Position numbers and translations under genes: made by a program. From assembly GCA_963786395.1 (NCBI GenBank), contig CAWAZD010000007.1, positions 186,001-250,000 on the forward strand: a stretch of 64,000 nucleotides of DNA. The letters are read 5' to 3'. The notes beneath the pieces are model-generated. The model saw only the letters and a program-made list of their open reading frames with translations. It made no database searches and was not told the origin of the DNA. Below are positions 9,745-18,155 of this stretch, one piece after another; position 1 is the first letter of the stretch, and each line of letters opens with the position of its first letter. Origin of the DNA: Fen-1301 sp963786395 (lineage in GTDB: Bacteria; Bacteroidota; Ignavibacteria; Ignavibacteriales; Ignavibacteriaceae).

Positions 9745-9849
9745 TTGGAATTGAATAATCTAATATTTACGGCATTAAGCCTTTTTGCGGGGACTATAGC
9801 AGTTATAGTGGGTGGTTCATACATCGTTTACCGAATAAAGAAGAAATAA
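9745..9849 (+). CDS. 34-residue single-pass membrane mini-protein
   Basis: Short frame starting with TTG at 9745, preceded by a strong GGAGGG ribosome-binding site seven bases upstream and closed by TAA at 9847. The product is one hydrophobic helix (IFTALSLFAGTIAVIVGGSYIVY) flanked by polar residues at the start and RIKKK at the end. The Shine-Dalgarno sequence and positive-inside tail argue that it is real, although it is too short for homology by eye. Function unknown; it could be a small subunit of a respiratory or transport complex. It precedes another small membrane protein gene by 65 bases. Confidence 0.5.
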   Translation: MELNNLIFTALSLFAGTIAVIVGGSYIVYRIKKK

Positions 9850-9914
9850 TTTATTTGTTTAATATGTTTATCTTTATTGATTGAGAATTAATCAATTTAT
9901 AATAATTTATAATA

Positions 9915-10169
9915 ATGGCACAAAAAAAGAATAACATAAAGGAAAGACAGATTGGTAAAAAACCATCTGTTAAAAAACCATTTATAGATCCGAGATATAA
10001 GAACACTGTCTGGTCAGTTATTATAGCGGTGATATTATTAATATTCTTTATAATTAATAATACCCGATCAGTCCCTGATAGTGGTCCTTACCCTCCCGCA
10101 TACAGTGACACTGACCATCCATCACCTGATAAAAAAATAAGCAGCGAATTGGATTTTTCACACAAATAA
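9915..10169 (+). CDS. Small single-pass membrane protein, unknown
   Basis: 84-residue protein with a Lys-rich cytoplasmic N-terminus (about 28 residues), one transmembrane helix at about 33-47 (VWSVIIAVILLIFFI) and a short Pro/Asp/Ser-rich external tail. No enzymatic motif. It lies 15 bases before the TlpA-like gene on the same strand, so cotranscription is likely. The inverted repeat ATTGATT/AATCAAT at 9876-9896 lies just upstream and could belong to its promoter or to the end of the mini-gene before it. Confidence 0.55.
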   Translation: MAQKKNNIKERQIGKKPSVKKPFIDPRYKNTVWSVIIAVILLIFFIINNTRSVPDSGPYPPAYSDTDHPSPDKKISSELDFSHK

Positions 10170-10184
10170 AGTTTTGAAAAAATT

Positions 10185-10682
10185 ATGATGAATAGAATAT
10201 TAATTTCCATACTGCTCGTTTTAATATTATCAATATTCTCAAAAGATAACATTGTTTATGCCGCTGAAAATAAAAAAGCACCAGGTTTTTCACTAGCGGA
10301 TACTAATGGTAAACTTGTTAAATTATCTGATTTTAAAGGAAAGATAGTCATTATAGATTTCTGGGCAACATGGTGCGGACCTTGCAGAAAAGGTATCCCC
10401 GATTTGATAGATTTACAAAAAGAATTTGGGAAGAAGATTGTAGTTATAGGAATATCCCTCGATCAGCAGAAAAATGAAGTAGCACCCTTTATTAAAAAAA
10501 TGGGAATTAATTATCCGGTTGTTTTTGGTACTCCTGAGGTTGCAGAACTTTATGGAGGTGTTGATGCAATTCCGCATTCATTTATTATTGACAAGAAAGG
10601 CAAAATTGTTGATCAACACGTTGGTCTTGTACCTAAATCTGACTATTCTGCGTTACTGAAAAAACTACTCAAGAAAACATAA
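10185..10682 (+). CDS. TlpA-family thiol:disulfide oxidoreductase
   Basis: Exported thioredoxin-fold protein. It has a signal peptide or N-terminal anchor (residues 1-27, MMNRILISILLVLILSIF), then the AhpC/TSA-like entry APGFSLADTNGK, the redox motif WCGPC with Cys64 and Cys67, and the cis-Pro region AIPHSFIID. At 165 residues it is typical of TlpA/ResA proteins that reduce disulfides outside the cytoplasmic membrane, for example in cytochrome c maturation. The actual substrate is not shown by the neighbours, a small membrane protein upstream and a glycosyltransferase downstream. Confidence 0.88.
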   Translation: MMNRILISILLVLILSIFSKDNIVYAAENKKAPGFSLADTNGKLVKLSDFKGKIVIIDFWATWCGPCRKGIPDLIDLQKEFGKKIVVIGISLDQQKNEVAPFIKKMGINYPVVFGTPEVAELYGGVDAIPHSFIIDKKGKIVDQHVGLVPKSDYSALLKKLLKKT

Positions 10683-10720
10683 ATTATCACAACACATCAT
10701 TTTTCCTTAATTTAGGGACA

Positions 10721-11998
10721 ATGAAAAAAGTTTTAGTTATAACCTATTTCTGGCCGCCTTCAGGGAAAGCCTCTCTTCACTGGCCTTTAAAAATGATTAA
10801 ATATCTTCCTGAATTTGGGTGTGAACCTATTGTCCTTACGGTCAAAAACAATTTATTTTCAAGGAATGATGAAAGCCGTTTAAGTGAAATAAGCCCGGAA
10901 CTTAAGGTTTTCAAAGCAAAAACGATTGAACCCTTCGAATTATATAAAAAATTCATTGGCAAAGGTAAGGACGAAGAAATAACTGATTCTGAGACCATCT
11001 CGAGTACAAACAAAAAAATAACTCACAGAATATCCATTTGGATCAGGATGAATTTTTTTGTCCCGGATGCAAGGGTTGGCTGGTATTTTAATGCTCTTCG
11101 AATCGGGAAGACAATAGTCAGGAGTGAAAAAATTGATGCAGTTATTACCATCGGCCCCCCCCACTCTACACACCTGATTGGATATAGTTTAAGCAAATCA
11201 TTTGGAATTCATCACTATCCTGTTTTTATTGACCCCTGGGTAGATATAATATATTACAAAGAATTTAAGAGAAGTACACCTACCCTTTTATTGGATAACT
11301 ATTTTGAAAAAATTGTATTAAGAAACTCGACTGCTTCAATATTTGTTACAAGAACAATGTACAAAGATTATGTAACAAAATATAACTTTCTTAAGAATAA
11401 ATCCGACGTTCTTCCATGGGGATACGATGAAGATGCTTTTGCGAATGTCAAAATAAATCCTGAAGAGAAAAATGAAACTATTGTCCATGCCGGAAATATA
11501 TTTGATTATCAGAATCCGGTAAATTTCTGGAAATTGCTAAAGCAGAAAATAATTTCCGGTGTTAAACTTAGATTAAAATTTATTGGTACAGTAAGCCCTG
11601 CCATTAAAGAAACTATTAAAATGAACGGACTAGATGATTATACTGAGTACGCCGGATTTCTTACTTATAGCAATTTGATTTCTGAACTTATGAATGCAAA
11701 ATACCTTCTTGTGTGTGCCAGTGAACCAAGGCACGTACCTGGTAAGCTGTATGAATATTTGAGAACCGGTAGACCTATAATTGCATTCGGGGATGATAAC
11801 AAAGAAGTGAGTGAAATATTAAAAAATACAAACGCGGGAATGATTTTTAATTACAATGACGACGGGGAAGCCTTTTTCAAAAAGGCGGATACCTTTAATA
11901 CAGATTTAAGCATAATAAGGAAATTTGACCGCAAACAAATTGCCGGGAAGCTAAGCGAAATAATATTTTCTAAAGATAATCATTCTCAATCCCGATGA
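10721..11998 (+). CDS. Glycosyltransferase (GT-B, GT4-like)
   Basis: 425-residue cytoplasmic glycosyltransferase. The N-terminal half opens with a beta strand and WPPSGKASLHWPLKM, as in GT4-like donors that carry a Gly/aromatic loop near the acceptor site. The C-terminal half has the expected HAGNIFDYQNP strand, a sugar-nucleotide site around CASEPRHVPGKLYEYL and the following RTGRPIIAFGD. Acceptor and donor cannot be named; cell-surface polysaccharide or glycolipid assembly is likely. It is 38 bases after the TlpA-like gene. No other polysaccharide genes adjoin it. Confidence 0.8.
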   Translation: MKKVLVITYFWPPSGKASLHWPLKMIKYLPEFGCEPIVLTVKNNLFSRNDESRLSEISPELKVFKAKTIEPFELYKKFIGKGKDEEITDSETISSTNKKITHRISIWIRMNFFVPDARVGWYFNALRIGKTIVRSEKIDAVITIGPPHSTHLIGYSLSKSFGIHHYPVFIDPWVDIIYYKEFKRSTPTLLLDNYFEKIVLRNSTASIFVTRTMYKDYVTKYNFLKNKSDVLPWGYDEDAFANVKINPEEKNETIVHAGNIFDYQNPVNFWKLLKQKIISGVKLRLKFIGTVSPAIKETIKMNGLDDYTEYAGFLTYSNLISELMNAKYLLVCASEPRHVPGKLYEYLRTGRPIIAFGDDNKEVSEILKNTNAGMIFNYNDDGEAFFKKADTFNTDLSIIRKFDRKQIAGKLSEIIFSKDNHSQSR

Positions 11999-12034
11999 TT
12001 CGGTGAATTGTAATGAATGTCTAATACCTATAAT

Positions 12035-12379
12035 TTATTTGACCATATTTGCGGTTTGAATTGCCTCCTTAAAATTATATTCATATGTAAGCTTTTTATG
12101 GTTTACAAGATCAACAATTGTCCCAATAAAGCAAAGTCCTCCCGTCAAAAGATAAAGAATCCCCATCCCAATATGCCCAAGTACAAATCTATGAATTCCA
12201 TTAAATCCTAGAAACCCAATCAAAGCAAGTATGAGAATAAGTTGAGCATCCTTCCTGCGAGCACTATAAATGGTACAGAACTGGTGCATCTGGGTTTCGT
12301 TAAAATCTTTGGTAACACTTTGAAGGAAATTATACTCTTCTATATCAAGGGTTGGGAAGAACTGGTATAGACTATTCAC
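12035..12379 (-). CDS. TM2-domain membrane protein
   Basis: 114 residues. The C-terminal half is a TM2 domain: two transmembrane helices separated by the family signature GxxGIHRFVLG, then a second helix beginning GMGILYLLTGG and the end DLVNHKKL. The N-terminal 50 residues are soluble and helical. TM2 proteins are widespread and mostly uncharacterised. It is followed upstream (in transcription order) by the DUF2752 gene, 13 bases away, a pairing common in Bacteroidota and relatives. Confidence 0.8.
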   Translation of the reverse strand: MNSLYQFFPTLDIEEYNFLQSVTKDFNETQMHQFCTIYSARRKDAQLILILALIGFLGFNGIHRFVLGHIGMGILYLLTGGLCFIGTIVDLVNHKKLTYEYNFKEAIQTANMVK

Positions 12380-12392
12380 GGGCTGCTCCTAA

Positions 12393-12698
12393 TTAATATT
12401 TATTAAGTAAATCTAAAATATGCATTTTCTGAAGTGAATATATTCTAAATATGATGATCGGTAAGGCAACTATTCCAAGTGGATGGGTATTGAATGACTG
12501 TATAAATGAAAACCGGAATAGATAATGAATTGAAAGTCCAAGTCCACACCCCGGGCAATGACCAAGTCCTAATAATTGAAAAGGACAAATGGTAAAGTGG
12601 GAACCGGAAAAGTTAAATATAGCCAGGTATAGTAATCCTGTTGTCCAGATAAATGCTTCTCTATCGATAAAATAAATAAGACCGAATTTTTTATTCAT
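12393..12698 (-). CDS. DUF2752 small membrane protein
   Basis: 101-residue membrane protein with the DUF2752 signature CPFQLLGLGHCPGCGLG, in which the Cys pairs sit at the mouth of a helix, followed by a basic RFSF segment and an H-P-LG motif before the last helix. The function of the family is unknown. It is transcribed with the TM2 gene, and the two together form a small two-gene unit ending just after the convergent glycosyltransferase. Confidence 0.78.
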   Translation of the reverse strand: MNKKFGLIYFIDREAFIWTTGLLYLAIFNFSGSHFTICPFQLLGLGHCPGCGLGLSIHYLFRFSFIQSFNTHPLGIVALPIIIFRIYSLQKMHILDLLNKY

Positions 12699-12926
12699 AG
12701 ATAATCTCTATTTAAAAATTATGTAAAAAGGCGATAAATAAAAAGTGTGTGTTATCTGCTCAATGTAGACTTGAACAGATCAATAATTGATTATATCTCT
12801 TATAATGAGACACTTATACAGGGAATTATTATAATGAAACAAATAATTCATAAAAATCTAAAGATTCACAATAATATAGTTTGGCACAATCTTTTATATG
12901 ATATATAAAAAGAACCGGAGCCGATA

Positions 12927-13022
12927 ATGGATATTTTTTCAGGATCAGTGTTTATAGTTTTGATTGCATCTATAATTCTATTCGCCGGGATCGCATTATA
13001 TTCAATGATTTTTATTGATTAG
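12927..13022 (+). CDS. 31-residue single-pass membrane mini-protein
   Basis: Very short frame, ATG at 12927 to TAG at 13022, with a GGAG ribosome-binding site six bases before the start. The product is essentially one hydrophobic helix (VFIVLIASIILFAGIALYSM) ending in FID. It stands alone on the plus strand between two minus-strand operons, with an AT-rich 228-base leader containing TATAAT-like boxes. It resembles stand-alone small membrane subunits in size and form, such as KdpF- or CydX-like peptides, but no sequence identity can be claimed. Confidence 0.4.
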   Translation: MDIFSGSVFIVLIASIILFAGIALYSMIFID

Positions 13023-13114
13023 ATTTTATTTGAAGTTGATTGTTAGCGTTATAGGTGAGCATTTACTTAATATTTTCGAGCGGACTTGAGGCCAGCGGGG
13101 TAGTGGCAGAGTAC

Positions 13115-14056
13115 CTAAGGTTTTAAAGTGAATGTCTCACCTATATTTTTTAGCCCCAGTTTAATGTTATAATTCCTTACCGAAGTTTGAAGCCATTTCA
13201 CTGGCTCATCAATTGGTTCCAACCCCTGTCTAAAAGTATTGCAATGAATAGGAATAAATATAGGTGCTTTCAAATCCTCAGTCGCCATTTTTAAGGCTTC
13301 TTCCGGATTGCTATGATTTGTTCTCCAAGGGTTATATGCACCAATAGGTAATATAGCAATATCAATATTGGCAAAAGGAAAGAATTTGTCAGTTAATGCA
13401 GTATCCCCTCCAAATACAATTTTTTTGTTGCCCTTCTCAATAAGATACGCATTATAACTTCTTCCATTATTAAAGAACCCACGCGAGCGATCTTTCTCCC
13501 ATGGAAAACGCCAACCAAAATGTTTAACTTCTATAGCTGTCAACGTTAACCCATCGGTTTCTAATTTCTGATTCCAATCAAGTTCGTTTAATGATTTCCA
13601 TTTCAAGTCTGCAATCACATCGGATGTATTAAAAGCTGTAATACAATCTATTTGATTCGGAAATTTATCTGTAAATCTATTTAGTGTTTTTAGATCCATG
13701 TGGTCCATGTGAGCATGGGAGAGTAATATTAGATCGGGTTTCGGGAACTTATCCATATCAAGTGCAGGAGAAGTGTATCTGCTTTGTCCGATTGTTATTC
13801 CAAGGAAATAAAATCCTATACGCTCATACAAAACAGGATCAGTAACAATAACAGTCCCAAATAGATTCATTAAAATTGTTGAATGCCCTATCCATGCTAT
13901 ATTTATTTCATCATTCTTCCAGATTGATAAATTAGGAACAGTATCAGCTGAAACCATAGTTTCTGCCTTGGTTTGCTGAAACTTAAGAAATGGTAAAAAT
14001 AATACAGTGCCTAAGGTAAGTCTGCCACTATTTAATAAAAATCTCTTCCTGTTCAT
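13115..14056 (-). CDS. MBL-fold metallo-hydrolase, NAPE-PLD/UlaG-like
   Basis: 313-residue metallo-beta-lactamase-fold hydrolase with an N-terminal export signal (MNRKRFLLNSGRLTLGTVLFLPFL; the early Arg/Lys resemble a Tat or Sec signal). Metal ligands are visible in SHAHMDHMD at 113-121, in FGGDTALTD (Asp bridging the metals) and in the C-terminal PIHCNTF. The spacing and the IAWIGHSTILMN opening match the branch that includes N-acyl-phosphatidylethanolamine phospholipase D and UlaG-type lactonases. The substrate is unknown. It is a single gene; the 104-base gap before pgi contains no recognised signal. Confidence 0.85.
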   Translation of the reverse strand: MNRKRFLLNSGRLTLGTVLFLPFLKFQQTKAETMVSADTVPNLSIWKNDEINIAWIGHSTILMNLFGTVIVTDPVLYERIGFYFLGITIGQSRYTSPALDMDKFPKPDLILLSHAHMDHMDLKTLNRFTDKFPNQIDCITAFNTSDVIADLKWKSLNELDWNQKLETDGLTLTAIEVKHFGWRFPWEKDRSRGFFNNGRSYNAYLIEKGNKKIVFGGDTALTDKFFPFANIDIAILPIGAYNPWRTNHSNPEEALKMATEDLKAPIFIPIHCNTFRQGLEPIDEPVKWLQTSVRNYNIKLGLKNIGETFTLKP

Positions 14057-14160
14057 TCGTATAACTAATTATTAAAAATAAAAACGATATTCACTTCTTC
14101 ATTTGAAAATACTTACTTATGGCAGTTCCCGCAAATATGGATATCCATTCCAAATTCATC

Positions 14161-15852
14161 TTAGTTATTTATCTTGGATGTAAGATAGTCTATCTGTTCC
14201 TTCAGATTTCCTGAAAGGTGAAATCTTATTACATTTCTCCCGTTATTCTTTAGTGCCTTTAAATCTCCCTGAGCCTGTGCAGTAATAAGAGTTCCAAAGG
14301 AATAACCTTTACCAGGTACTTCAAGATCATTAACCGGATCTGAAGTCAACTGTATAAATACACCTTCGTTCCCATCACCTTTGTGTAACTGACCTGTGGA
14401 ATGCAGGAACCTTGGTCCGAATCCGGATGTTACTGCAATATGGAATTTATTTCTTAAATCTGTCTTGAATTTTTCAATCGATATTTCCACTTCTTCAGAA
14501 AAAGGAATAAACGCCATTACACTAAGATATTTGCCTGCATCCAGCAAAGACAGGAATTCTGATAAAACTATCTCCAGATTATCTGCCGGAATATCACCAA
14601 AGCATGATATCCCGTGTTCAGTAAAAGCAGGTTTTTCCGCAGGAAGCTTACCAGTTTTTTTATATTCTTCCATACTTTCATTTGCAAGAGATTTTGCAAG
14701 CTGAACATTAGGTTGGTTAAATGGATTAATTTCCATTACAGATCCTGCCATTGCTGTAGCTATTTCCCATCTGTATATTTCCTTACCTAGAGCATATAAG
14801 TTTTCTAAAGGAATAGTAACCACCGGAAAACCAGATTCCTTCAGAATGTGAATTTCATTATCTAATAATGTGTTTATATCATCTTTTAACCTTAGATATA
14901 CAAACACCCTGTCACTGCCGTAATCAGAGGGTTTGCCCAGAGGTTCAAATGCAACTGGAACTATCCCTTTCCCTTCTTTACCAGTACTTTCAGCTATAAG
15001 CTGCTCAATCCATGCCGGGAAAGAAGATATCCGGGGTGATACAAAAAGGGTAATTTTATTCTTGTGAATTAAATGAAGCTCACCAAGCAATGCACCGAGT
15101 CTGAATCCTTCGGAAGTAAGTACATCAGAATCCATGCTGCAGTTTTCCGCCATCCATTCGGCGCTTTCAAGCAACGAAGTTAGATCAGTACCAATTAGTG
15201 CAGCCGGGACTAACCCGAAAAATGTTAATGCAGAATATCTTCCGCCAACTTCAGAAGGAGTTGTAAATATTTTTCTAAATTCCTTTTCTTTAGCTATTTT
15301 TTCAAGTCCGGAGCCACTGTCTGTTATCGCTATAAAGTTATTCCCTGGATTAAGCTTTTTCTTTGATAATGCATCATAGAATGTATAAAAGAATGACATG
15401 GTTTCAGTAGTGCCGCCGGATTTACTTGAAACAACAAATAATGTCCTTTCAAGGTTATAATGGTCAAGGATTTTTCTAACTGAAAGAGGATGTGTACTAT
15501 CAAGAACTATAAGCCTGGGATAACCGGTGCTTTTCCCATATGTCTTGTAAAAAACTTCAGGAGCCAGACTGCTTCCTCCCATTCCGAGAAGCACAATATC
15601 ATCAAACTGTGGGATAGATTCACTAACAAAAGTTTCAATTATATGAACCTGATGCTTCATTTCTGAAGGAAGTTTCAGCCACCCAAGTCTGTTTGATAAT
15701 TCAACATTATCTTCAGGATTCTTTTTCCAGACGGTAGGGTCAAGATTCCAAACCCTTGATACAATATTATTTTTCTTCCAGGATTCCAGCCGGGATTCTA
15801 TAGCAGACAGAATCTGACTGTTTGCATATATTTCGATCCCGTTATTTTGCAT
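14161..15852 (-). CDS. pgi: Glucose-6-phosphate isomerase (long form)
   Basis: Interconverts glucose 6-phosphate and fructose 6-phosphate. At 563 residues it belongs to the form found as the second half of bifunctional transaldolase/phosphoglucose-isomerase proteins. The SIS sugar-phosphate loop GMGGSSL is at 90-96 and SSKSGGTTE at 142-150. Later motifs around ESTGKEGKGIVP and NPFNQPNV supply the catalytic Glu and Lys regions. It overlaps tal by 11 bases, so the pair is translated together as two polypeptides here rather than as a fusion. The operon rpiB-tal-pgi links non-oxidative pentose phosphates to glycolysis. Confidence 0.93.
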   Translation of the reverse strand: MQNNGIEIYANSQILSAIESRLESWKKNNIVSRVWNLDPTVWKKNPEDNVELSNRLGWLKLPSEMKHQVHIIETFVSESIPQFDDIVLLGMGGSSLAPEVFYKTYGKSTGYPRLIVLDSTHPLSVRKILDHYNLERTLFVVSSKSGGTTETMSFFYTFYDALSKKKLNPGNNFIAITDSGSGLEKIAKEKEFRKIFTTPSEVGGRYSALTFFGLVPAALIGTDLTSLLESAEWMAENCSMDSDVLTSEGFRLGALLGELHLIHKNKITLFVSPRISSFPAWIEQLIAESTGKEGKGIVPVAFEPLGKPSDYGSDRVFVYLRLKDDINTLLDNEIHILKESGFPVVTIPLENLYALGKEIYRWEIATAMAGSVMEINPFNQPNVQLAKSLANESMEEYKKTGKLPAEKPAFTEHGISCFGDIPADNLEIVLSEFLSLLDAGKYLSVMAFIPFSEEVEISIEKFKTDLRNKFHIAVTSGFGPRFLHSTGQLHKGDGNEGVFIQLTSDPVNDLEVPGKGYSFGTLITAQAQGDLKALKNNGRNVIRFHLSGNLKEQIDYLTSKINN

Positions 15853-16942
15853 AACTCACCTTTTTACTTTCAATAGTTGAGATCAGATCGCGGAAAGACT
15901 GTGAAAAAGACTCAACACCATCAACAGTTAATTTTTTAGTTATTTGAGAAAAGTCAATATTCAAATCTTTCAAATCTTTCATATGTTTTCTTGCTTCATC
16001 AACTTTATTTTCTATAGCATTAAATACCGTTCCTTTTGTTTTGAATGCTTCTATTGTTGCAGGCGGCATTGTATTTACAGTATTATTGCCAATTAATTCA
16101 TCAATATATATTGTTTCCGGATAAGCAGGATTTTTAGTACTTGTACTTGCCCATAGAAGTCTTTGAATTTTAGCTCCCTTTGCCTGCAAGATTCTGAATC
16201 TTTCAGAATTAAATATTTCATTACACTTTTCATAAACAAGTTTAGCATTAGCTATTGCAATTTTTCCTTTTAACGATTCATTGCCTGCTTTCTCAAGTGC
16301 TTTGTCAACGGCGGTATCTATTCTGCTTATAAAAAAACTGGCGACCGAAATGATTTTATCGATCGGCAGTCCTTTTTTATATCTCTCTTCAAGTCCGGAA
16401 ATATATGCTTCGGCTACTTGCTCCCAAACTTCCTGTGAAAAAATAAGTGTTACATTTATACATATACCTTCGGATATCATCTCTTTTATTGCTGGTATAC
16501 CTTCCGGAGTAGCAGGTATTTTTATCATAACATTGGGACGATTAACACTTTTATGGAGCCTTCTCACTTCCTGAATAGTCCCTTCAGTATTATATGCAAG
16601 AATTGGAGAGACCTCTATGCTCACAAAACCATCAATACCAGTCTTCTCAAAAACGGGGCGCAGAACATCTGTTGCATTCTGAATATCCTGCACGGCTAAT
16701 GCTTCAAATAATGCATCAGTTGATAAGTCTTTATTTTTTGATATCAATTCTTCAATCTGTTCATCATAAGCGTGACCGCTCCCAACAGCTTTCTGAAAAA
16801 TAGTCGGATTACTGGTAACTCCTTTTAAACCCACTTCATCAATAAGTTTTTCAAGTTCTTTATTATTAAGAATATCCCGGCTGATATTATCAAGCCAAAC
16901 ACTCTGCCCAATTTGTTCTAATTCTTTAAAACGGCTGTTCAC
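15842..16942 (-). CDS. tal: Transaldolase
   Basis: Transfers dihydroxyacetone units between sugar phosphates in the pentose-phosphate pathway. Family motifs are clear: GVTSNPTIF at 41-49 and the Schiff-base lysine in IKIPATPEG (Lys141), with SVASFFISRID supplying a later strand. The 366-residue length fits the TalB-related class commonly fused to Pgi. The start lies 2 bases after the rpiB stop, and the 3' end overlaps pgi. Together with zwf and pgl at 2.1-4.4 kb, most of the pathway apart from gnd, rpe and transketolase is in this window. Confidence 0.95.
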   Translation of the reverse strand: MNSRFKELEQIGQSVWLDNISRDILNNKELEKLIDEVGLKGVTSNPTIFQKAVGSGHAYDEQIEELISKNKDLSTDALFEALAVQDIQNATDVLRPVFEKTGIDGFVSIEVSPILAYNTEGTIQEVRRLHKSVNRPNVMIKIPATPEGIPAIKEMISEGICINVTLIFSQEVWEQVAEAYISGLEERYKKGLPIDKIISVASFFISRIDTAVDKALEKAGNESLKGKIAIANAKLVYEKCNEIFNSERFRILQAKGAKIQRLLWASTSTKNPAYPETIYIDELIGNNTVNTMPPATIEAFKTKGTVFNAIENKVDEARKHMKDLKDLNIDFSQITKKLTVDGVESFSQSFRDLISTIESKKVSYAK

Positions 16943-16944
16943 AA

Positions 16945-17401
16945 TTACTCCTGATTTTTATTTTCTAATTTTATTATTTTATTAAGTCTTCTTTTATACT
17001 TTGATTTAGCAAAAAATGTGGCTCCAAGAAAGGCAGAAACAAGTTCCTTTGCCAGTTCTTCACCTATTATGCGGGCTCCAAGGCATAATATATTCATATT
17101 ATCATGTTCAACACCTTGTCTTGCAGAATAGGTGTCATGGCAAACCGATGCTCTGGCACCTTTTATTTTATTAGCTGCAATACATGCTCCGACACCGCTC
17201 CCACAGATTACAATTCCCTTGTCAGACTCGGCCGGCAATAATATTCAAAGCAACCTTCTCCGCAAAGTCCGGATAGTCATCATTAATATTAAAAACTTCA
17301 TTGCCAAGATCAATAACATTATAATTGTTCTCTTTTAACCAGTTGACTATAACACCTTTCATGTTAAAGCCACCATGGTCACAAGCAATTGAAACTTTCA
17401 C
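16945..17401 (-). CDS. rpiB: Ribose-5-phosphate isomerase B, one apparent frameshift
   Basis: Isomerises ribose 5-phosphate and ribulose 5-phosphate. A GTG start at 17401 with a GAGGT ribosome-binding site gives VKVSIACDHGGFNMKGVI, the typical RpiB N-terminus with the conserved DHGG. That frame meets a stop near 17223. The neighbouring frame continues SDKGIVICGSGVGACIAANK, which holds the catalytic Cys and GSG motif, to 16945. Removing one G from the GGCCGG stretch at 17231-17235 joins ...NIIA to AESDKG exactly as the family requires. The break is therefore a single surplus base, by error or recent mutation. First gene of rpiB-tal-pgi. Confidence 0.88.
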
Positions 17402-17679
17402 ACTAACCTCATTTTTTAAGTTTAAATTTATAAAATTATTATCTAAATATTTGGCATATTTTTTCCCTATAAATTATTATTTTATACCATTAACAGGTGA
17501 TTTATTAAATATTCAATAGAATTATGCTGAAAAATGTGAGATTAATAACACATTTTTTTAAAATTATTTAGAATGTTATTAAATGATTTATTAAATTGGT
17601 ATTAATAACTGAATATTTTTCAGTTTATTTGTTCTTTTAATTAACAATCAATCCTATCACAATAAAGTGTAAAAAAAAT

Positions 17680-18138
17680 ATGGGAACCCGGTATAAAGGC
17701 ACAGACAAAGAAATGACAGCACTGAACTCTTTCATTAAGTTAGTAAGAGCTGCTGAATCTACTTTATCGAGAGTTAATCTTGTCCTCTCGAAATACAATT
17801 TAACAGAAAGCCAATTTGCTATTCTTGACGCTCTTTCACACATTGGTCCATTATTCCAGAAAGACCTTGGTAATAAACTTCTTAAGACTGGCGGAAATAT
17901 AACTCTTGTTATTGATAATCTTGAAAAAAGATCATTGGTTAAGAGAGAAAGAAGAGAACAGGATAGAAGATATTTTACTATCCATCTTACCAAACAGGGA
18001 AAAGCTATGTTTGCAAAAGTATTCCCTGGTTATCTTGATGCCATTGTAAAAGAAATGTCAGTAATTCCAAAAGCAGATCACGTCGAATTACAACGCCTCT
18101 GCAAAACAATTGGATTAGGCGTTCAAAGCAAAAAGTAA
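17680..18138 (+). CDS. MarR-family transcriptional regulator
   Basis: 152-residue winged-helix regulator. The N-terminal dimerisation helices are followed by ESQFAILDAL, then the recognition helix GGNITLVIDNLEKRSLVKRER and the wing RREQDRRYFTIHLTKQGK, which are standard for MarR proteins. It is divergent from rpiB, and the 278-base AT-rich gap between them (17402-17679) holds inverted-repeat-like TTATTAA/TTAATAA stretches around 17540-17610 that could be its operator. Control of the rpiB-tal-pgi operon is possible but not shown. The ligand is unknown. Confidence 0.9.
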   Translation: MGTRYKGTDKEMTALNSFIKLVRAAESTLSRVNLVLSKYNLTESQFAILDALSHIGPLFQKDLGNKLLKTGGNITLVIDNLEKRSLVKRERREQDRRYFTIHLTKQGKAMFAKVFPGYLDAIVKEMSVIPKADHVELQRLCKTIGLGVQSKK

Positions 18139-18155
18139 ATTACTGAAATTCCGTT

